A DNA stretch of 36,638 nt from GCA-2712985 sp964515905. Lineage in GTDB: Bacteria > Pseudomonadota > Alphaproteobacteria > UBA7887. Below the pieces are notes generated by a model that worked only from the letters and a program-made list of their open reading frames with translations, made no database searches and was not told the DNA's origin. Shown here one piece after another: positions 33,640 to 36,638 of this stretch. The position numbers and the translations under genes are program-made. The stretch covers positions 1-36,638 of the forward strand of contig CAZEWK010000038.1 in the NCBI GenBank assembly GCA_964515905.1. The letters are read 5' to 3'. The stretch's first letter is position 1, and every line of letters starts with the position of its first letter.

Positions 33640-34470
33640 CTATTTCTTATGGCGCCGACGGCGTAAAATCAACCTATCGGTACGCTTATTATTTCGAGTC
33701 CGCTTACCTTTAGTCGAGACACCCCACGGAGTGACTGGATGCCGCCCCCCTGAACTTCGGCCCTCACCTCCACCATGTGGGTGATCCACCGGATTCATTG
33801 CAACACCCCGAACCTTGGGTCTGCGACCCAGCCACCTGCTCCGACCTGCCTTCCCAAGTTTCTGATTTTGCCTGTCTGGATTGGACACTGCCCCAATAGC
33901 CGCCATACATTCTGAACGAACCATCCTTTGTTCTCCAGAAGACAAACGTACTAATGCATAACCCGAATCCTTTCCTACCAACTGCGCATAAGCTCCGCCC
34001 GCCCGCGCCAACTGACCACCTTTACCCGGTTTCATTTCGATATTATGAATCACAGTCCCAACAGGAATATTTTTGAGCGGCATGGCATTCCCAGGCTTAA
34101 TATCCGCTCGCTCCCCAGATACGACTTGATCTCCCAGCTGGACCCGTTGGGGAGCCAAAATATACGAAAGTTCACCATCTGCATATTTAATCAATGCAAT
34201 AAACGCTGTCCTATTCGGGTCATACTCGAATCGTTCTACAGTTGCTGACATATCAAATTTACGACGTTTAAAGTCTACCATACGGTATCGACGCTTATGA
34301 CCTCCACCCCGTCGTCGAGCAGTCATACGGCCTTGACTATTTCGACCACCCGACTTGCTCAAACCAGCAGTTAACGACTTCACTGGCTTTCCCTTATGTA
34401 AGGAACTGTGATCAACTAAAACTAGCTGTCTCTGCGATGGCGTCATCGGTCGGAATTGTTTCAGAGCCAT
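33640..34470 (-). CDS. rplB: Large ribosomal subunit protein uL2
   Basis: 276 residues. RRGGGHKRRYRMVDFKR (about 53-69), the SH3-like middle, and GVAMNPVDHPHGGGEGRSSGGRHPVTPWG near the C-terminus, with the conserved His important for peptidyl transferase organisation, identify uL2. It follows rplW by 9 bases. Confidence 0.99.
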   Translation of the reverse strand: MALKQFRPMTPSQRQLVLVDHSSLHKGKPVKSLTAGLSKSGGRNSQGRMTARRRGGGHKRRYRMVDFKRRKFDMSATVERFEYDPNRTAFIALIKYADGELSYILAPQRVQLGDQVVSGERADIKPGNAMPLKNIPVGTVIHNIEMKPGKGGQLARAGGAYAQLVGKDSGYALVRLSSGEQRMVRSECMAAIGAVSNPDRQNQKLGKAGRSRWLGRRPKVRGVAMNPVDHPHGGGEGRSSGGRHPVTPWGVSTKGKRTRNNKRTDRLILRRRRHKK

Positions 34471-34479
34471 TTGTTTCCC

Positions 34480-34773
34480 CTACACTCCAGACAGATAGTC
34501 AACACTTTGACCATCAGCCAGTGTAACTATTGCTTTCTTATAATCTGACCTTTTACCGCGATAGCCACGAAATAATTTGGTCTTACCTTTTACTCTTAGC
34601 GTATTTACAGCAGTAACTTTGACGTTAAATAAACTCTCAACAGCACTCCGAATCTCTGCCTTAGTTGCGTCGAGGCGCACTTTAAAAGCAATCTGACCAT
34701 GCTCACTCATCATAGTTGCTTTTTCAGTCACCAGCGGCGCAACAAGCACATCGTAATCTCGCTCCGTTGTCAT
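34480..34773 (-). CDS. rplW: Large ribosomal subunit protein uL23
   Basis: 97 residues. APLVTEKATMMSEHGQIAFKV and SVESLFNVKVTAVNTLRVKGKTKLFRGYRGKRSDYKKAIVTL are the conserved blocks. It sits at the tunnel exit and docks trigger factor and SRP. The start overlaps the rplD end by 4 bases. Confidence 0.98.
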   Translation of the reverse strand: MTTERDYDVLVAPLVTEKATMMSEHGQIAFKVRLDATKAEIRSAVESLFNVKVTAVNTLRVKGKTKLFRGYRGKRSDYKKAIVTLADGQSVDYLSGV

Positions 34774-35393
34774 TTTAACCGTTCCTCTAGAGCATCAAGT
34801 GCGGACCTAGTTAACACCAGCACATCCCTTCGCAAAATATCGTAAACATTAATCCCCTGGCTTGGCAGGACATCAATATAACCCAAATTTTCTGCAGCCC
34901 GTTGAAAATTATCATCAATATCTGAGCCATCCACTACGAGAGCAGATTGCCAACCAAAATCCCCAACACAGGTTGCCAGCACTTTTGTTTTTGGATTTTT
35001 CAGAACAGCTTTGTCCAAAATTATGAGTTTTCCCTCAATCTGCTTTGAAGACAAAGCACATTTTAGTGCCAAGCGCCTAACTTTTTTAGGTAAACCATGA
35101 GCGTGACTCCGCACCCTCGGACCAAATGTTACTCCCCCTCCAACAAACTGAGAGACCCGCCGGGAACCGTGCCGGGCCTTGCCTGTTCCTTTTTGGCGAT
35201 ACATCTTCGCTGTCGTACCTTTTACCTCACCACGCTCCTTAACTTTGTGTGATCCCGATTGCCGCCTAGCCAGTTGCCATTTCACCGTTCTTTGTAAGAG
35301 ATCACGCCGTACATCAATACCGAACACATCATCAGAAAGGTTAACCTTTCCAACTTGCTTATTCTCCAGGGAAAGAACTACACATTCCACCAT
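34770..35393 (-). CDS. rplD: Large ribosomal subunit protein uL4
   Basis: 207 residues. MYRQKGTGKARHGSRRVSQFVGGGVTFGPRVRSHAHGLPKKVRRLAL (about 65-111) is the tunnel-extension loop of uL4. In gammaproteobacteria L4 regulates the S10 operon; no equivalent leader was identified here. It shares one base with the rplC stop and overlaps rplW by 4. Confidence 0.99.
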   Translation of the reverse strand: MVECVVLSLENKQVGKVNLSDDVFGIDVRRDLLQRTVKWQLARRQSGSHKVKERGEVKGTTAKMYRQKGTGKARHGSRRVSQFVGGGVTFGPRVRSHAHGLPKKVRRLALKCALSSKQIEGKLIILDKAVLKNPKTKVLATCVGDFGWQSALVVDGSDIDDNFQRAAENLGYIDVLPSQGINVYDILRRDVLVLTRSALDALEERLK

Positions 35394-36151
35394 TATTCCG
35401 CCTTTCCCTGTTCATCAGGCGTTTCGTCAGCCGTCTTCGCAATTTTTTCACGATCTCCATCCTGCGAAGAGTCCGATAATATTCGAATTCCTGCGGGATA
35501 AGGTGCTGCAGGAGGCAAAGCGTGTTTTTGCGAATCTCTGACTTTGACACATCCGCCTTTTGGACCAGGGACCGCGCCCATAACCATTATCAAACCTCGG
35601 TCTTCATCGGTCCGTACTACATAGAGATTCTGCTCAGTAACCTGGCGAGCACCCAACTGTCCCGCCATTTTTTTTCCTTTAAACACCTTCCCAGGGTCTT
35701 GAGAGTTTCCAGTCGAGCCATGACTTCGATGAGAGACCGATACCCCGTGGCTCGCTCGCAGACCACCAAAATTGTGACGTTTCATCGCACCTGCAAACCC
35801 TTTTCCAATTGATGTACCTGTGACGTCCACAAATTGACCCTCAACAAAATGGGTGGCAAGAATCTCTGTGCCAACATCCACGAGAGCATCATCACTTACC
35901 CTAAATTCAGCAAGCCACCTCTTAGGGTTTACCTTGGCCCTAGCATAATGGCCTCTATTTGGTTTATTTACATTCTTAGTCTTAGCGTTGCCCATTCCTA
36001 CTTGCACGGCCATATAACCATCTCTCGTCTCAATGCGTTGGGCGACAACGTGGCACGAATCCACTTCAAGCACAGTAACTGGAAGATGGCTCCCATCATC
36101 CATAAAAATTCGAGACATTCCCAACTTCCGAGCCAATAGACCTGTTCGCAT
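35393..36151 (-). CDS. rplC: Large ribosomal subunit protein uL3 with an acidic C-terminal extension
   Basis: 252 residues. It starts MRTGLLARKLGMSRIFMDDG and carries the conserved loop FAGAMKRHNFGGLRASHGVSVSHRSHGSTGNSQDPGKVFKGKKMAGQLG that reaches towards the peptidyl transferase centre. The core ends near residue 215, and about 30 further residues, rich in Ser, Asp, Glu and Lys, form a tail longer than in E. coli L3 (209 residues); such tails occur in alphaproteobacteria. It follows rpsJ by 11 bases. Confidence 0.98.
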   Translation of the reverse strand: MRTGLLARKLGMSRIFMDDGSHLPVTVLEVDSCHVVAQRIETRDGYMAVQVGMGNAKTKNVNKPNRGHYARAKVNPKRWLAEFRVSDDALVDVGTEILATHFVEGQFVDVTGTSIGKGFAGAMKRHNFGGLRASHGVSVSHRSHGSTGNSQDPGKVFKGKKMAGQLGARQVTEQNLYVVRTDEDRGLIMVMGAVPGPKGGCVKVRDSQKHALPPAAPYPAGIRILSDSSQDGDREKIAKTADETPDEQGKAE

Positions 36152-36162
36152 AGTACCGACCT

Positions 36163-36471
36163 TTAGAGCTTAATCTCTACATCGACCCCAGAGGCCAAAT
36201 CGAGTTTCATTAACGCATCCACTGTTTGTGGGGTAGGTTCAACGATATCCAATAGTCGTTTGTGTGTCCTAATCTCAAATTGCTCGCGAGATTTTTTATT
36301 CACATGCGGCGAGCGAAGCACTGTATAGCGCTCTATATCTGTCGGTAACGGAATTGGTCCACGCACCTGAGCACCGGTCCGTTTAGCCGTGTTCACTATT
36401 TCTAAAGTAGATTGATCCAAAATTCTATGATCAAACGCCTTAAGCCGAATTCGTATATTTTGGCTTTCCAT
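36163..36471 (-). CDS. rpsJ: Small ribosomal subunit protein uS10
   Basis: 102 residues. MESQNIRIRLKAFDHRILDQS, then GPIPLPTDIERYTVLRSPHVNKKSREQFEIRTHKRLLDI, is diagnostic of uS10 (NusE), a 30S head protein that also works in transcription antitermination. No strong ribosome site precedes the ATG. It is the first gene of the S10 operon, 65 bases after tuf; no promoter was recognised in that gap, so it may be co-transcribed with tuf. Confidence 0.98.
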   Translation of the reverse strand: MESQNIRIRLKAFDHRILDQSTLEIVNTAKRTGAQVRGPIPLPTDIERYTVLRSPHVNKKSREQFEIRTHKRLLDIVEPTPQTVDALMKLDLASGVDVEIKL

Positions 36472-36536
36472 TTTATGCCACTACCTTCACTCACTCACCA
36501 TGGGACTTTTTGATTCTCACTAACTCTCTCTAGAGA

Positions 36537-36638
36537 TTATTCAATGATTTCAGCGACGACGCCCGCACCAACAGTGCGTCCACCTTCACGAATTGCAAAC
36601 CGTAAACCCTGATCCATGGCAATTGGAACGATTAATTC
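36537..36638 (-). CDS. tuf: Elongation factor Tu, C-terminal fragment cut by window edge
   Basis: Only the last 33 residues are visible. They read ELIVPIAMDQGLRFAIREGG followed by RTVGAGVVAEIIE and a TAA stop, the near-invariant end of EF-Tu domain III. EF-Tu delivers aminoacyl-tRNA to the ribosome. Its position immediately before rpsJ is the usual end of the str operon. Confidence 0.97.
   Translation of the reverse strand, partial: ELIVPIAMDQGLRFAIREGGRTVGAGVVAEIIE

Noticed and set aside
1..36638. CRISPR arrays, insertion sequences, integrases or attachment sites
   Set aside because: No regularly spaced repeats, transposase-like or integrase-like reading frames, or duplicated tRNA ends were seen; the tRNA-Leu locus shows no integrated element.

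Overview
The window is a chromosomal segment of an alphaproteobacterium, with GC in roughly the mid-40s percent by eye. The evidence is an ATP12-type F1-ATPase assembly chaperone beside pccB, an RpoA starting MIQKNWQELIKP, the order rplQ-degQ-rarA-crcB-rluC-atp12-pccB, and secY followed directly by adk. Many genes start with TTG or GTG. Species cannot be fixed from the sequence alone.

Layout. (1) Bases 1-2820, plus strand: the C-terminal part of a PQQ quinoprotein alcohol dehydrogenase carrying the Asp-x-Asp signature of lanthanide-type enzymes, a strong intrinsic terminator, a secreted class I cytochrome c, an unrecognised secreted protein, and a small secreted protein resembling the C-terminal domain of CcmI/CycH. 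(2) 2869-10047, minus strand: a tightly coupled seven-gene operon, MoxR ATPase - DUF58 - BatD/MxaA-like membrane protein - vWA (BatA/MxaC-like) - vWA (BatB/MxaL-like) - TPR (BatC/MxaK-like) - secreted subtilase. It converges on the dehydrogenase/cytochrome genes and has the architecture of methanol dehydrogenase maturation (mxaRSACKL) clusters. (3) 10048-10573: the only gene-free stretch above 300 bases. It holds a decayed glyoxalase-fold (VOC) gene on the minus strand, with one frameshift and six internal stops. (4) 10574-19408: mgtE, tRNA-Leu(GAG), lipB, pccA, a PqiA-like membrane protein, pccB, an ATP12 chaperone, rluC and crcB. (5) 19556-22290: rarA and a periplasmic DegP/DegQ protease. 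(6) 22494-36638, minus strand: the S10, spc and alpha ribosomal operons in canonical order, from the tail of tuf through rpsJ to secY-adk-rpsM-rpsK-rpoA-rplQ. A good internal promoter candidate lies at the adk/rpsM junction.

The ribosomal and housekeeping parts are ordinary. The interesting part is the left 10 kb. There, a periplasmic PQQ enzyme with a lanthanide-type active site and its cytochrome partner sit opposite a MoxR/vWA chaperone-like operon that ends in a translationally overlapping subtilase. A plausible reading is a periplasmic quinoprotein with a dedicated maturation and quality-control operon. The functional link is inference from gene content and position.
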